A DNA stretch of 64,000 nt, from assembly GCF_009498455.1 (NCBI RefSeq), contig NZ_CP045644.1, positions 2,607,001-2,671,000 of the forward strand, read 5' to 3'. The stretch comes from Variovorax paradoxus (GTDB taxonomy: Bacteria; Pseudomonadota; Gammaproteobacteria; Burkholderiales; Burkholderiaceae_C). The notes beneath the pieces were generated by a model that worked only from the letters and a program-made list of their open reading frames with translations, was not told the origin of the DNA and searched no databases. Below, one piece after another: positions 16,256 to 25,597 of the stretch (positions are counted from its first letter, which is position 1; the number at the start of each line of letters is the position of its first letter). Both the position numbers and the translations under genes were made by a program.

Positions 16256-17328
16256 CGAGATGCCGTGAGACACGCATCCGCACTGCGTGTGGCCTGCCCG
16301 ATGCGCCGATGCACCTCGTCCGGCCAGATCGTCTTGCGCATGGTCATGTGGCTGATCCAGTTGCAGATGGCCCAAACAGTGAAGAACGGCAGTGTGAAAG
16401 GGAAGGCAACCAGGATCAGGACGACCGGAAACTTGCCGGCCTCCCACCACCAACCGAACTTCGGCCCGAAGGGGCTGACCACGCCCATGCTTTGCCACAG
16501 GTTCTTCGGGCGCTCGAAGTTCTGCAAGGGTTCGCCTTCGGGAACGCCGGGCCCTCTCTCTTCCATGAAGCGGCGGATGTGCTCCCACAGCATGGGCACG
16601 GTGTTCGGGCCCATGGCCATGCTGTTGCCGATGTTGAATTCCTCGGCAGTTTTGTCGGCGTCCTTGCCTCTGCCGCGAACGATCATCACGAGCCGGTGAA
16701 TGCGGCTGACGGTCTTGCCGCTGGTCACCAGCTCGGCTCGGTACTCCGCACGGATGTCGTCCCAGTCATGCGTCGTCATCTGCAAGTGGATGGGCTTGAG
16801 TTTTTGCGACCACTTGTCGGCCGAGCCATCCAGCGGCGTGAACAGTCGGTACACCTTGCGGTGCTTGCGGTCAAAGATGGTCGGCTGGTTGTCGGCGGAG
16901 AACATGTCCAGGTGCCAGGCGGCGACTATCCAGTGGCGGGCTACAAAGAGAACAAACCCGACGGGCAAGGCCGTGAAAACAAAATCCAGCATCCCAAATT
17001 GACCATCAATGATTTGTTCTCCTGCCAACTTCAACAACCCATAGGTACCTGTGATGCACAGGCCGCTCATGAACAAGAACGCCATCAACCCCGCCCCCCT
17101 CAATTGCGCTGAGCTGGAAGGCTCCATCAACTGAATCGCATCGGGGTACACCGCGTACACGTTGCCCAGCGCCGAAGGCTTTCCGCTGGCACGCTCCTTT
17201 CGGCTGAAGCGTCGTTGCACGCCACTCAGCGGCGCTGCCGCCGCGTCGTCCTTCGCGGCCTGTCCGGCCGCGATGCCGGCCAGGATCGCAGCCTCTACAT
17301 CGACGGGCTGCGCTTTTTTCTTACGCAT
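16252..17328 (-). CDS. T6SS immunity-like membrane protein, copy 1 (DUF6708-like)
   Basis: 358 residues. A cytosolic N-terminus (MRKKKAQPVDVEAAILAG) is followed by two membrane helices near 80-105 and 120-140, a soluble central domain of about 170 residues and two closely spaced hydrophobic segments near 300-325. The soluble domain (ADNQPTIFDRKHRKVYR through SPFGPKFGWWWEA) is nearly identical to that of the next gene, while the helices differ strongly. It lies downstream of the VasX-like effector gene in the same direction, the expected place for an immunity gene. I recall DUF6708 as a family name for such proteins, but could not check it. Confidence 0.7.
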   Translation of the reverse strand: MRKKKAQPVDVEAAILAGIAAGQAAKDDAAAAPLSGVQRRFSRKERASGKPSALGNVYAVYPDAIQLMEPSSSAQLRGAGLMAFLFMSGLCITGTYGLLKLAGEQIIDGQFGMLDFVFTALPVGFVLFVARHWIVAAWHLDMFSADNQPTIFDRKHRKVYRLFTPLDGSADKWSQKLKPIHLQMTTHDWDDIRAEYRAELVTSGKTVSRIHRLVMIVRGRGKDADKTAEEFNIGNSMAMGPNTVPMLWEHIRRFMEERGPGVPEGEPLQNFERPKNLWQSMGVVSPFGPKFGWWWEAGKFPVVLILVAFPFTLPFFTVWAICNWISHMTMRKTIWPDEVHRRIGQATRSADACLTASR

Positions 17329-18413
17329 CAGCTATCGAGTTGACAGCGCTATGCATCCGCACTGCGCGTCGCCTGCCCGATGCGTCGATGCACCTCATCC
17401 GGCCAGATCGTCTTGCGCATGGTCATGTGACTGATCCAGTTGCAGACCGACCAGGCCATGGCGAAGGGAAAGGAAAGCGGGAAGGCCAACAGAATCACAC
17501 TGGTCAGGAACGGACTGGCCTCCCACCACCAGCCGAACTTCGGCCCGAAGGGGCTGACCACGCCCATGCTTTGCCACAGGTTCTTCGGGCGCTCGAAGTT
17601 CTGCAAGGGTTCTCCTTCGGGCACGCCAGGGCCCTTTTCTTCCATGAACCGGCGGATGTGCTCCCACAGCATGGGCACGGTGTTTGGGCCCATGGCCATG
17701 CTGTTGCCGATGTTGAATTCTTCGACAGTCTTGTCGGCATCTTTGCCCTTGCCGCGAACGATCATCACGAGTCGGTGAATGCGGCTGACGGTCTTGCCGC
17801 TGGTCACCAGCTCGGCGCGGTATTCCGCGCGGATGTCGTCCCAGTCATGGGTCGTCATCTGCAGGTGGATGGGCTTGAACTTTTGCGACCACTTGTCGGC
17901 CGAGCCATCCGGAGGCGTGAACAGCCGGTATACCTTGCGGTGCTTGCGGTCGAAGATAGTGGGCTGGTTGTCGGCGGAGAACATGTCCAAGCGCCAAGCA
18001 GCGGCCATCCAGTGGCGGACAACGAAGAAAAGAAACCAAAGGAAGAAGCCATCGACCAGCACGTCATAGAGGCCAAATCGCCCACGAGCAATTTCAGTTT
18101 GGGCGACCTCAAGTATTTTCGTCAACACCCAAATACCCATCCCACTCATGAACAAGAACGTCATCAACCCCGCCCCCCTTAACTGTGCCGAGCCAGAAGG
18201 TTCCATCAGTTGAATCGCATCGGGGTACACGGCATACACGTCGCCCAGCGCCGAAGGCTTGCTGCTGGCAGGTTCCTTTCGGTTGAACCGCCGTTGCACA
18301 CCGCTCAGCGGCGCTACCGCCGCCTCGTCCTTCGCGGCTTGCCGGGCTGCAATGTCGACCAGGATCGCAGCCTCGACATCGACGGGTTGCGATTTTTCTT
18401 TCTTCTTACGCAC
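16260..18413 (-). repeat. Tandem duplication of the immunity-like gene (about 1.07 kb unit)
   Basis: The two genes at 16252-17328 and 17349-18413 are direct repeats. Long stretches match almost base for base, for example around 16470-16850 and 17520-17930, but the parts encoding the membrane segments are clearly different. The junction is only about 20 nt. This is duplication followed by selective divergence, or gene conversion that spared the membrane-coding segments. Confidence 0.8.
17349..18413 (-). CDS. T6SS immunity-like membrane protein, copy 2 (DUF6708-like)
   Basis: 354 residues, same architecture as its downstream neighbour, from which it is separated by 20 nt. Residues of the soluble domain (WDDIRAEYRAELVTSGKTVSRIHRL and beyond) are virtually the same, while the membrane helices (VLTKILEVAQTEI, YDVLVDGFFLWFLFFVV, SVILLAFPLSFPFAMAW) have their own sequence. 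Its start overlaps the end of the VasX-like effector gene by 8 nt, so it is the immediate cognate partner by position. A role in blocking the effector in the inner membrane is inferred from this arrangement and from VasX systems in general. Confidence 0.75.
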   Translation of the reverse strand: MRKKKEKSQPVDVEAAILVDIAARQAAKDEAAVAPLSGVQRRFNRKEPASSKPSALGDVYAVYPDAIQLMEPSGSAQLRGAGLMTFLFMSGMGIWVLTKILEVAQTEIARGRFGLYDVLVDGFFLWFLFFVVRHWMAAAWRLDMFSADNQPTIFDRKHRKVYRLFTPPDGSADKWSQKFKPIHLQMTTHDWDDIRAEYRAELVTSGKTVSRIHRLVMIVRGKGKDADKTVEEFNIGNSMAMGPNTVPMLWEHIRRFMEEKGPGVPEGEPLQNFERPKNLWQSMGVVSPFGPKFGWWWEASPFLTSVILLAFPLSFPFAMAWSVCNWISHMTMRKTIWPDEVHRRIGQATRSADA

Positions 18414-21399
18414 GTGTGGTCTCCGTCAGCCAGTCGTTGATCTGCTTCTGCCTCTGCTTGTGCTTCTCGGCCTCGATCTCGGCTTCGGTCCTCATTTTTT
18501 TCTGCATCTCCTTGAGGGCTTCCTCTTCCTTGGCCCAACTGTCGCGCGTGGCCACGCCCGCCTCGGGCTTGCCGAAGTAGCAGCCCTTGAGCCATTGCTG
18601 GAGCGGGGTCGGGGTGGCCATAACCACGTAGATTGTGTGACCGACGGCGACACCGGTCAGCAACCAGCCCCAGCCGGGCAAGGAAACGAAGACCAGACGG
18701 CCGGCCAATTGCGCGCCGGCGCGCGCCACCATCGCTTCGCCGGCACCCCAGATCAGGCCGCGCTTGACGGCGGCTTCGGCGACGGAGTGAAGGGCCAACA
18801 GTCCGAGAGGAAATCCGCCTAGTGCAAAGAATATGCCCCCCTGATTCATCCAGTACGCCAACTCAAGATTCCCCTTCTCCTTTTGCGCCGCCGCCGCCTC
18901 GAACGCGATCAAGGCGTTGATCACGTTGCCCGCGGCACCTGCACCGTAGGCCAAGCCGCGCGCGAACGACAGCAGCGGGCTGGCCTTGGCCCCTGCTTCC
19001 CCCACGGTCATCATCAACCGCGTCTCCCACACCACGCCCGCAAGCTCGAGCGATCCCCCCAGGAAGCCGGCCGCGGCGTCGGCCAGCCCAAGCTGCGCCT
19101 CCAATATCTCGCGCGCGGTGCCCGTTTGCTTGGTCTGGCTGTAGCCGGCCAGCCCATGCACGAGGCCCAGCCCCTGGGCAATCATGCTGCCCACGGCCAA
19201 GCGCCCGTCCACCGACAGCACACCCCGGCCTACCGCACCCATCACCAGCGAAGGCGCGCGCTTCGCCTGCGCGCGGTGGGCTTCGTAGAGATCCCGGAAC
19301 TTGTCCACGGGCATCACCATCACGCTGCCGGCGATGGCTCCCGCGTTCAGAGACTTCTTGAATGCCGGCGCCTGCGCCTGCAGATGCACCTGCTCGGCCT
19401 TGATCGCGAGTTCGCGTGTGGCCAGTTCGGGCTTGACGTTGAGCTTGGCCACGGTGTCGGCGTCGCTGAACACGCCGATGGCCACCCGGCCCTTCTTGGC
19501 CCACTCGCGGCGGGTTTTCTTGTTGATGGGCTGGCCCCGGCCCTTCATGATCTGCTGCGCGGTGTCGACGTCGAAGTAGGCGATGAAGAACACGGGCGCA
19601 TTCGGCTTGCGGCCCGCCAGCGATGCAGCCAACGCCTCTTCGCTGGCACGGTGAATGAGCGCCGTGCTCTGCGCGGTCGACAGCCGCGCCAGCACCTTGG
19701 CGTCAAGGGGCTTTCCGTTGGCGTTCTGCATGGCCGTCGTCGCGCTTTGCGTGGCCGCTGCCGCGATGGCGCTCACGATCCCGGCCGAGAAGCCCAGCGT
19801 GACATTGGTCAACCATGCCACCCGCTTCGGACTGACGACGTCTTTCACTTCATTGAGCAACCCCTTGATGAAGTCGTAGACCTTGTCGCGCTTGCCGTTG
19901 CCATCGCCCGAGTCGGCCGCGAGCAGCTCCCACAGGTCGGACTGGTTGGCCATCACGGCGCGCAGCATCACGGCGCTGTCTTGCGTGATGTCGGCATCGA
20001 GCTGCGCTTCGAACAGGCCGTCGCACGCATTGGTTTGCGGTGGCGGCGAGTAGGCCAGCCATGCTTCTCGGCAATACACCTCGCCCGAGCAGCAACCCCG
20101 GCGCCCGACCTCGAGCACGTCGTTCTTGTCTTTCTCGTCGAAATGCATCGCAAAGTACGCAAGCACGCCATCCGTGAGAGCCGTGCCCCAATCCGCCTCG
20201 AAACTCTTGATTTCCTTGAGGTGCAAGTCTTCCATGCGCCGGGCGAATTCAGTCTTCCACTTGAGGCGCTGCCCTTCGTCGTAGTACTTCTCCATCTTGG
20301 GCCAGGTGACCTCTGTCTGCTTCCGGGCCCAGGCCTTGGCCCTCTCGGGCTGGTCTGGAAACGTCACCCGTCCCTTGCCGGGGCCATGCTTGAGAAGCTC
20401 GTCCCGGTCTTCGAGGGGCTCCCATTCCATGCCCTCGGGCCAGCCCCTGGGGTTGGGCTTCACACGCATGATGTCTTCGTAGGCGCCCCGGCTCATGACA
20501 GGCGACACGGCCTCCATGGACCGCTCGTCCAGATCGGCGATGAGGTTGCCCTTGAACAACTCGATGGCCTTGCTGACCTCCATGGGTTGGCGGTTCTCGG
20601 GCAGCGCCAGATACGCCTCGCTCACCCCCTGGCGCCGCCGTCTCATCGCATTCAACTCGACCGCCAGCCCCACAGGATCGCGCAACACGACGGCCAGTTC
20701 TTTTCCCTTGGTCTTTGGATGACACCCCGCGGCCTTCACCAGGTTGTCTGCCACGCCTTGCACGATCGGCGCCAGGGTGTTGAACTTGAAGTCCTGCTCC
20801 AGGCTCTTGTTGATGTGCAGGTTCATCAACGCGCATTCAAGAACCTTTTCCTGGAGCGCCGCCGCCGTCGGCTTGAAGGTGTTCGGCGAGCCACCGGCAA
20901 GGCTGACCTTCTGCATCACCCGGGGATTGGCGGCATTGGCCTTTTGCAGCTTGTCGTTCCACAGATTGGCGCTGTAGGCAATCCATACGGCATCGATCTG
21001 GTGCGCTTGCGGGATATGCAGCAGGTGCATGCCGGCCGCGTTGTGCTCCTTGCGGCCGCAAGGCTCGGGCTGCGGCATCTGCGCAAAGACCGGATGGCCT
21101 TGCGCGACGAGGTCGGCGTTGTCGGTGACCCGGTAGATCAACCAGTTCGTCACGCCGACGGGCGGATGCTCGACGTAGACGTGCACAAAGCCGGCACGCA
21201 GCAAGCGCAATGCATAGCGGCTCTGCGTCAAAGCCGTGCCAGGAACAACGCCCTTGATCAAGGCATCATCGGTTTTGACGGCTGCCGCGCCTACTGGCAC
21301 CAGCGGGCCCTTCTTCGCAACCGGGCTGGGCCGCAGCAAGAGCAGCGACAGGCCGCTTCTGTTGCAGGTGTCGCAGCCAGCAGGGGAGGTTGTGCTCAT
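18406..21399 (-). CDS. VasX-like T6SS effector (toxin VasX N-terminal region family)
   Basis: 997 residues. The N-terminus CDTCNRSGLSLLLLRPSPVAK, with the pattern seen in VasX/BTH_I2691-type effectors, is followed by about 500 mostly soluble residues. The C-terminal 450 residues hold several hydrophobic segments: TLGFSAGIVSAIAAAATQ, GNVINALIAFEAAAA, GIFFALGGFPLGLLALHS and WLLTGVAVGHTIYVVMA. VasX disrupts target inner membranes and this protein has the build for the same role. The charged C-terminal tail (KEEEALKEMQKKMRTEAEIE) is unusual. Its ATG overlaps the DUF4123 gene stop by 4 nt, and the immunity-like gene overlaps its end, so all three should be translated together. Confidence 0.82.
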   Translation of the reverse strand: MSTTSPAGCDTCNRSGLSLLLLRPSPVAKKGPLVPVGAAAVKTDDALIKGVVPGTALTQSRYALRLLRAGFVHVYVEHPPVGVTNWLIYRVTDNADLVAQGHPVFAQMPQPEPCGRKEHNAAGMHLLHIPQAHQIDAVWIAYSANLWNDKLQKANAANPRVMQKVSLAGGSPNTFKPTAAALQEKVLECALMNLHINKSLEQDFKFNTLAPIVQGVADNLVKAAGCHPKTKGKELAVVLRDPVGLAVELNAMRRRRQGVSEAYLALPENRQPMEVSKAIELFKGNLIADLDERSMEAVSPVMSRGAYEDIMRVKPNPRGWPEGMEWEPLEDRDELLKHGPGKGRVTFPDQPERAKAWARKQTEVTWPKMEKYYDEGQRLKWKTEFARRMEDLHLKEIKSFEADWGTALTDGVLAYFAMHFDEKDKNDVLEVGRRGCCSGEVYCREAWLAYSPPPQTNACDGLFEAQLDADITQDSAVMLRAVMANQSDLWELLAADSGDGNGKRDKVYDFIKGLLNEVKDVVSPKRVAWLTNVTLGFSAGIVSAIAAAATQSATTAMQNANGKPLDAKVLARLSTAQSTALIHRASEEALAASLAGRKPNAPVFFIAYFDVDTAQQIMKGRGQPINKKTRREWAKKGRVAIGVFSDADTVAKLNVKPELATRELAIKAEQVHLQAQAPAFKKSLNAGAIAGSVMVMPVDKFRDLYEAHRAQAKRAPSLVMGAVGRGVLSVDGRLAVGSMIAQGLGLVHGLAGYSQTKQTGTAREILEAQLGLADAAAGFLGGSLELAGVVWETRLMMTVGEAGAKASPLLSFARGLAYGAGAAGNVINALIAFEAAAAQKEKGNLELAYWMNQGGIFFALGGFPLGLLALHSVAEAAVKRGLIWGAGEAMVARAGAQLAGRLVFVSLPGWGWLLTGVAVGHTIYVVMATPTPLQQWLKGCYFGKPEAGVATRDSWAKEEEALKEMQKKMRTEAEIEAEKHKQRQKQINDWLTETTRA

Positions 21400-22397
21400 G
21401 AGGGGATGCCCTTCAACATCAAAGCGCGCAAGGTGCCGCTCAGGGTGTGCAAGGTTTCGGCGGGTCCGCTCTCTTCGCCAGGCTGCGCCTGCAGAGCGGC
21501 TTGAACGCGGGCATCGCGTTCAAGCCCGGGGTGCAAAAGATCGAGTGCAGCCCACGCACTTCGGTCGCGGGCTTGGACAAAGCGCGCAGGCCACCGCTGC
21601 GCCGCCAGCTCGGCACGATCGAGGGATGCGGTGACCCGTGCGTAGATATGGTCGTCTTGCCGCACACGCTCCCACAGAGCGTGATCGTTCGATCGCGCGA
21701 TTTCGCCGAGCCAACGCGCTGCAGTCACATGCATCCGCTCGCCTTGCATGAAGAGCGCCCATTCCTCGGCCGTCAGACGCAGCGGTTCGATCTCGTCTTG
21801 CGAATGCGTCAGCTGCTCGATTCGTCCGCGTGCATCCAGGTAGACCCAGCGCCGGAGGCGGCCAAACTGCGCTGCGACACGCGCATCTCCCACCACATGC
21901 CGCAACCAATCAATGACACGGCGATCCGCAAGCCGCATGTAGCGCGCGTCAGTCCAGGCCGACGTGTTCACGCGCAGCATCGACGCCAGCACCTCGGCAA
22001 GGTCTTCGGCAAACAGACTCGTTTGCAGCCAACTGATTCGGTGGATGCCGGTGCCGTCGGAGGCAAGTCCATCGGCTTGCGAGGCATCCCGCTCGGCCCA
22101 GGCCATGTCCAACGTATCGGCGAGCCACTCGTCGCCTGCACCTTGCAGTGTCACGAGGTAAGGGTGCTGCGAGTGTGCCAATGGCACGCGTGGATCGAGG
22201 GGCACGGCCGTGACTTGACGATCCCACGCTGTTTCGCGTGCCACTTGTTGCGCAGCGCGGTCAGCAGAGACATCCGTAGATACCAGGATGGGCTCTCCCT
22301 GCATCGGATCGACCAGCACGTAGAGAGACGTCGCGCTGTCGAATACTGCTTGCAATTGCGCCAGTGTTGCGGCGCCAGACAACGGCTGCACCGTCAT
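21396..22397 (-). CDS. DUF4123 domain T6SS adaptor/chaperone
   Basis: 333 residues from the ATG 22395-22397. The N-terminal 130 residues fit DUF4123 (Tap/TEC) adaptors, which load a specific effector on VgrG: LYVLVDPMQGEPI, then LDPRVPLAHSQHPYLVTL. The middle contains a conserved-looking RYMRLADRRVIDWL segment. Its start overlaps the vgrG stop and its stop overlaps the effector start, both by 4 nt in ATGA form. Vgr, adaptor and effector in this order are the standard arrangement, so the adaptor should be specific for the VasX-like protein. Confidence 0.85.
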   Translation of the reverse strand: MTVQPLSGAATLAQLQAVFDSATSLYVLVDPMQGEPILVSTDVSADRAAQQVARETAWDRQVTAVPLDPRVPLAHSQHPYLVTLQGAGDEWLADTLDMAWAERDASQADGLASDGTGIHRISWLQTSLFAEDLAEVLASMLRVNTSAWTDARYMRLADRRVIDWLRHVVGDARVAAQFGRLRRWVYLDARGRIEQLTHSQDEIEPLRLTAEEWALFMQGERMHVTAARWLGEIARSNDHALWERVRQDDHIYARVTASLDRAELAAQRWPARFVQARDRSAWAALDLLHPGLERDARVQAALQAQPGEESGPAETLHTLSGTLRALMLKGIPS

Positions 22398-25232
22398 ATC
22401 GCACTGACGCCAGCTGCACCGGCACTCGCGAGCTTGAAGGGGCACCCTTGGAACTCACCTTGACCCACGCTGTTGCTACTGGTGTCCCCTTGCGGCCCCA
22501 CAAAGGTATGCATCCCCCTGAACGTCACCTTCCCCGGCGCATGGATCTTGATGCTCGAGCCTTCCATCTTGATGTACGCCCCCGCGCTGGTCAGCAGCAC
22601 GTGCTTCGGTGCTTCCACGGCCACGTCCTTCGTCGTGCTGGCGATCGTCACCTTCTTGTCCGCCGCGATCTTTGTGGCGCCCGTCTGGCTCTGCAGGCTC
22701 ACCTTGCCGCTGGCCGCATGCAGTGCGATGCCGCGCTCCTGGTTCGGCTCGCTGCCTTCTCCGGCCTTTGCACCGACGGTGTACAGGCTCACCCCCTTGG
22801 CCACGCTTACCGCGATCTGCCCTTGCGCGGGAAGGTCGATGTCCTGGCTCGCGACGATGGCGGTGTGCTGGCCGCTCACGGCGATCACTTCCTTGGGCGT
22901 GACAAAGCCGATGCCCATCGGCGCGCTGAACTGCAGGTGCGGCTCGCTGTACGCAGTGACGCTGCCGTGGCCGCCTTCTGTGGCCTTGATGTCGCTGCCG
23001 CTTGATCCGTTGTTCGATCCGGCAGCGCCGCCTTCCTGCTTCGCCTCCAGCACTTCAGCCACGTGCTTCAGCGCAGCGATGGCCGGCAGATCACCAGGAG
23101 CACCTTCACCCTTGATCTGCGCCTTCTGCGTCTGCGCACTCTGCGCGAGCGACGTGGCAAGTTCTTCGGCCTGCTTCGTCTGCTGCTGCGCTTCGCGACT
23201 CGCCATGAACGCGCCCTTGGCGTTCGGCTGCGCATAGGCGCTCACGAGCAGCCCCGCGCCTGCACGGATGGCGCCTTGCGCGGTGGTGGCCAGCTCGGCG
23301 CCGTGACCGCGACCCTTGCCGCGTGCGTTGTCGTCCTGCTGCTTGTGGTGGCCCAGGTGCAGGCGGCTGCTGGCTTGCGTGGTGGCCAGGCTGGTGCTGC
23401 CCTGGCCCGGGGTGTCGTCGAAGACGAGCTGGTTGTAGCCCCCCGTCGCCGCTCTGGCTGGCGCTGAGCTCCTGGGTCTTGATGCCGCTGAAGACGGCGT
23501 TGTGCGCATGCTCCTTGGCGCCCTTGCCTTCGCCGGCGAACCACGCGGGCGCGTTGCCGGTGGACTGGGCGGCGCCTGCTGACTTCTGGTTGTGCTGGGC
23601 GTCGACCTGGCCGGCGCCGTTGTACAGCGCGGCGACGACGACGGGGCGGTCGATGTCGCCGTGATGGAACTCCACCAGCACTTCCTGGCCCACGCGTGGC
23701 AGGCTCATCTGGCCCCAGTTGTCGCCGGCGGCGCTGGCGGCCACGCGCACCCAGGCGCCGAGGCGGTCGGCGGCGGGGGCGTTGTCCTGGCCGTCGGTGC
23801 GCGACTGGCGTGCGCTGGACGCACTGCCGCGCTGCCAGTGGAATTGCACTTTGATGCGGTGGTCGCGGTCGGTGTGGACCGGGGCATCGGTGCCACCCAC
23901 GCCGATGACGATGGCGCTCTGGCTGCCGTGCACGCTGGGCTTGGGGTGGATGCGCTGGCCATGGCCGTCCAGGCTCAGCGGCCGATAAGGGATGGCCGCG
24001 CGCACGGTGGTGAATTCGTTGCGGTAGTGGGTGACGGCGTCTGCTTTTGCATCGGCGTTGCCGCTGTCGACCTTTGCATCGAGCTCGGTGGCGATGTCGG
24101 GCAGGCCCAGTCGCTCGCCGATGCCGGTCTTCAGGTCTTCGTCGAAGTTGTTGCGTGCGATGTGGCGCACGGCGAGCACGGCGAAGCGGCGGTCCTGCTC
24201 GCTGTCCTTGTCGTGCTGCTCGTGGCCGCTCAGGGTGAAGGTGGTGGCGGGTGCCAGGGTGCGCACGGCGCTGCGGCCTTCGAAGCGCTTGTTGCGCAGC
24301 TCCAGTGCCTGCAGCGCGTTGGCCAGCAGGCGCTCACCTTGTGCACTGGTCTCCCAGCCGTAGGCGCCGGGGTCGTCGCTCCAGTGCAAGGTGCGCTGGC
24401 CCGCGGCGCGGCTTTGCTGTTGCACGGGGCGCGCGCTCACGCTCTTGTAGTCCCAGCTGTGCTGCGCGAGGCTGTTGGTCTGCAGCTGACGGTGGCCGCG
24501 CCACTGCTGGATGGTGTCTTCGCGCTCGCTGGCATCGGCGCGGTGGAAGCGGATGGTGGCTTGCGGGTTGGCACGGAAGGCGCCGGCGTGGTCGGCGATG
24601 ACGAGCGTGTGGTTGCCCAGGGCGCCGTCTTTGCCGGTGGCGTGTTCGAACCAGTAGTACAGGCCTTCTTCGGCCAGCAGGCGCGCGACGAAGTCGAAGT
24701 CGCTCTCCTGGTACTGGGTGGTGATGCCGCGCACAGGGTAGATGTCGCGCTGCGCGATCTCCCAGCGCCACTGCGGCACGAGCTGGCCCTGGCTCTGGTA
24801 GCGCCCGAACACGGCATCGACGATGTCGAACACGCTCTGGTGCTGGAACAGGCAACTGTCCTGCCGATACCTCAGGAAGGCCATCCACGGTTCGATGACG
24901 AGCCGGTAGCGCGCCATGCCGCCGTTGCTCGACACGCACTCGGCCTCGCTCACATGGCCGTGGAAGGGGCGCAGTTCGGTGCGGCTTTGCGCGGTCTGCA
25001 GGTCCAGGCGCACGCCCTGGCCGATGAGGGTCTTGAGTTCGATGTGGGCGTCGTCGCTCAGCGCGGTGAGTTCGAAGCGAAAGCCACCGCTGTCGATGCG
25101 CTCGATGCCTTCGAGGCGTTCAGCCAGCAGTTTGTTCGCACCCAGTGGTGTGTGCAGCACCAGAAGCCGGTGATGCTGGGTCGTGCCCGCGCGCAGCTGC
25201 GCTGCGAACGCGTTCGCGCTGAAGATCGTCAT
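22394..25232 (-). CDS. vgrG: VgrG spike protein with C-terminal DUF2345 region; 1-nt frameshift as read
   Basis: The ATG is at 25230-25232. The N-terminal gp27-like part (MTIFSANAFAAQLRAGTTQH, then YRLVIEPWMAFLRYRQDSCLFQ and ESDFDFVARLLAEEGLYYWFEH) leads to the OB-fold and needle (IKVQFHWQRG, SLPRVGQEVLVEFHHGDIDRPVVV). The frame then breaks in a run of six C on the plus strand (23439-23444). Removing one base gives SGDGG-YNQLVFDDTPGQGS and continues through a DUF2345-type beta-helix to 22394, about 945 residues in all. As written, frame 1 continues out of register to 23106. The downstream half is intact and coupled to the adaptor gene, so a sequencing error or slippage-prone site is more likely than an old pseudogene. 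Confidence 0.85.
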
Positions 25233-25597
25233 GTTTTTTCTTCTCCCCCTGTGACGGCCGTTCCGCGGTGTCGCATCGCCTTGGCGGCGATGCAGCGGTC
25301 GGCCGCATCCGATCAATTCTGCGTGGGAGAGGGCTGGAAGTCGGTGCATTTCCGCATGGGAAGCACACGACTCGCGCCGGCTTTTTCACAGGTGTGGCGC
25401 GTCGGGCGCCGGGTGTGCGCTGTGCGCCATTGCGCCTTTGCATGTGTGCGTTGGCTTCGACTTCGCGCCCGGCCCGCAACAGCCATCGGCGGGCGTCTGG
25501 TTCCCGGCAGCCCGCCGGCAGGAATCAGGGCTTCCTGCTACGCTCCCGCACGGCCCGCCTGCCCCTGGCGGGCTTTTTTCTGCGCTCGCACTTTCCC
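25233..25597. other. Intergenic region between vgrG and the TauE-like gene
   Basis: About 365 bp without a convincing gene. It contains an 8-bp inverted repeat, GCATCGCC-TTGGC-GGCGATGC (25273-25293), about 40 bp upstream of vgrG, and a terminator-like hairpin near the other end. The vgrG start is preceded by a purine-rich GGGGGAGAAGAAAAAA stretch acting as its ribosome binding region. A frame is open from 25268 on the plus strand but looks non-coding. Confidence 0.5.
25553..25579 (+). terminator. Intrinsic terminator hairpin in front of the TauE-like gene
   Basis: GCCCGCC (25553-25559) pairs with GGCGGGC (25567-25573) around a 7-nt loop and is followed by six T. It is a good rho-independent terminator on the plus strand, yet no plus-strand gene lies just upstream and the TauE-like ATG is 19 nt downstream. 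It may be an attenuator in that gene's leader or the remnant of a lost transcript. Confidence 0.65.

Noticed and set aside
25268..25597. Extended start for the TauE/SafE-like gene at 25268
   Set aside because: The additional 110 codons are Arg/Ala-rich without membrane segments, and a terminator hairpin lies inside them.
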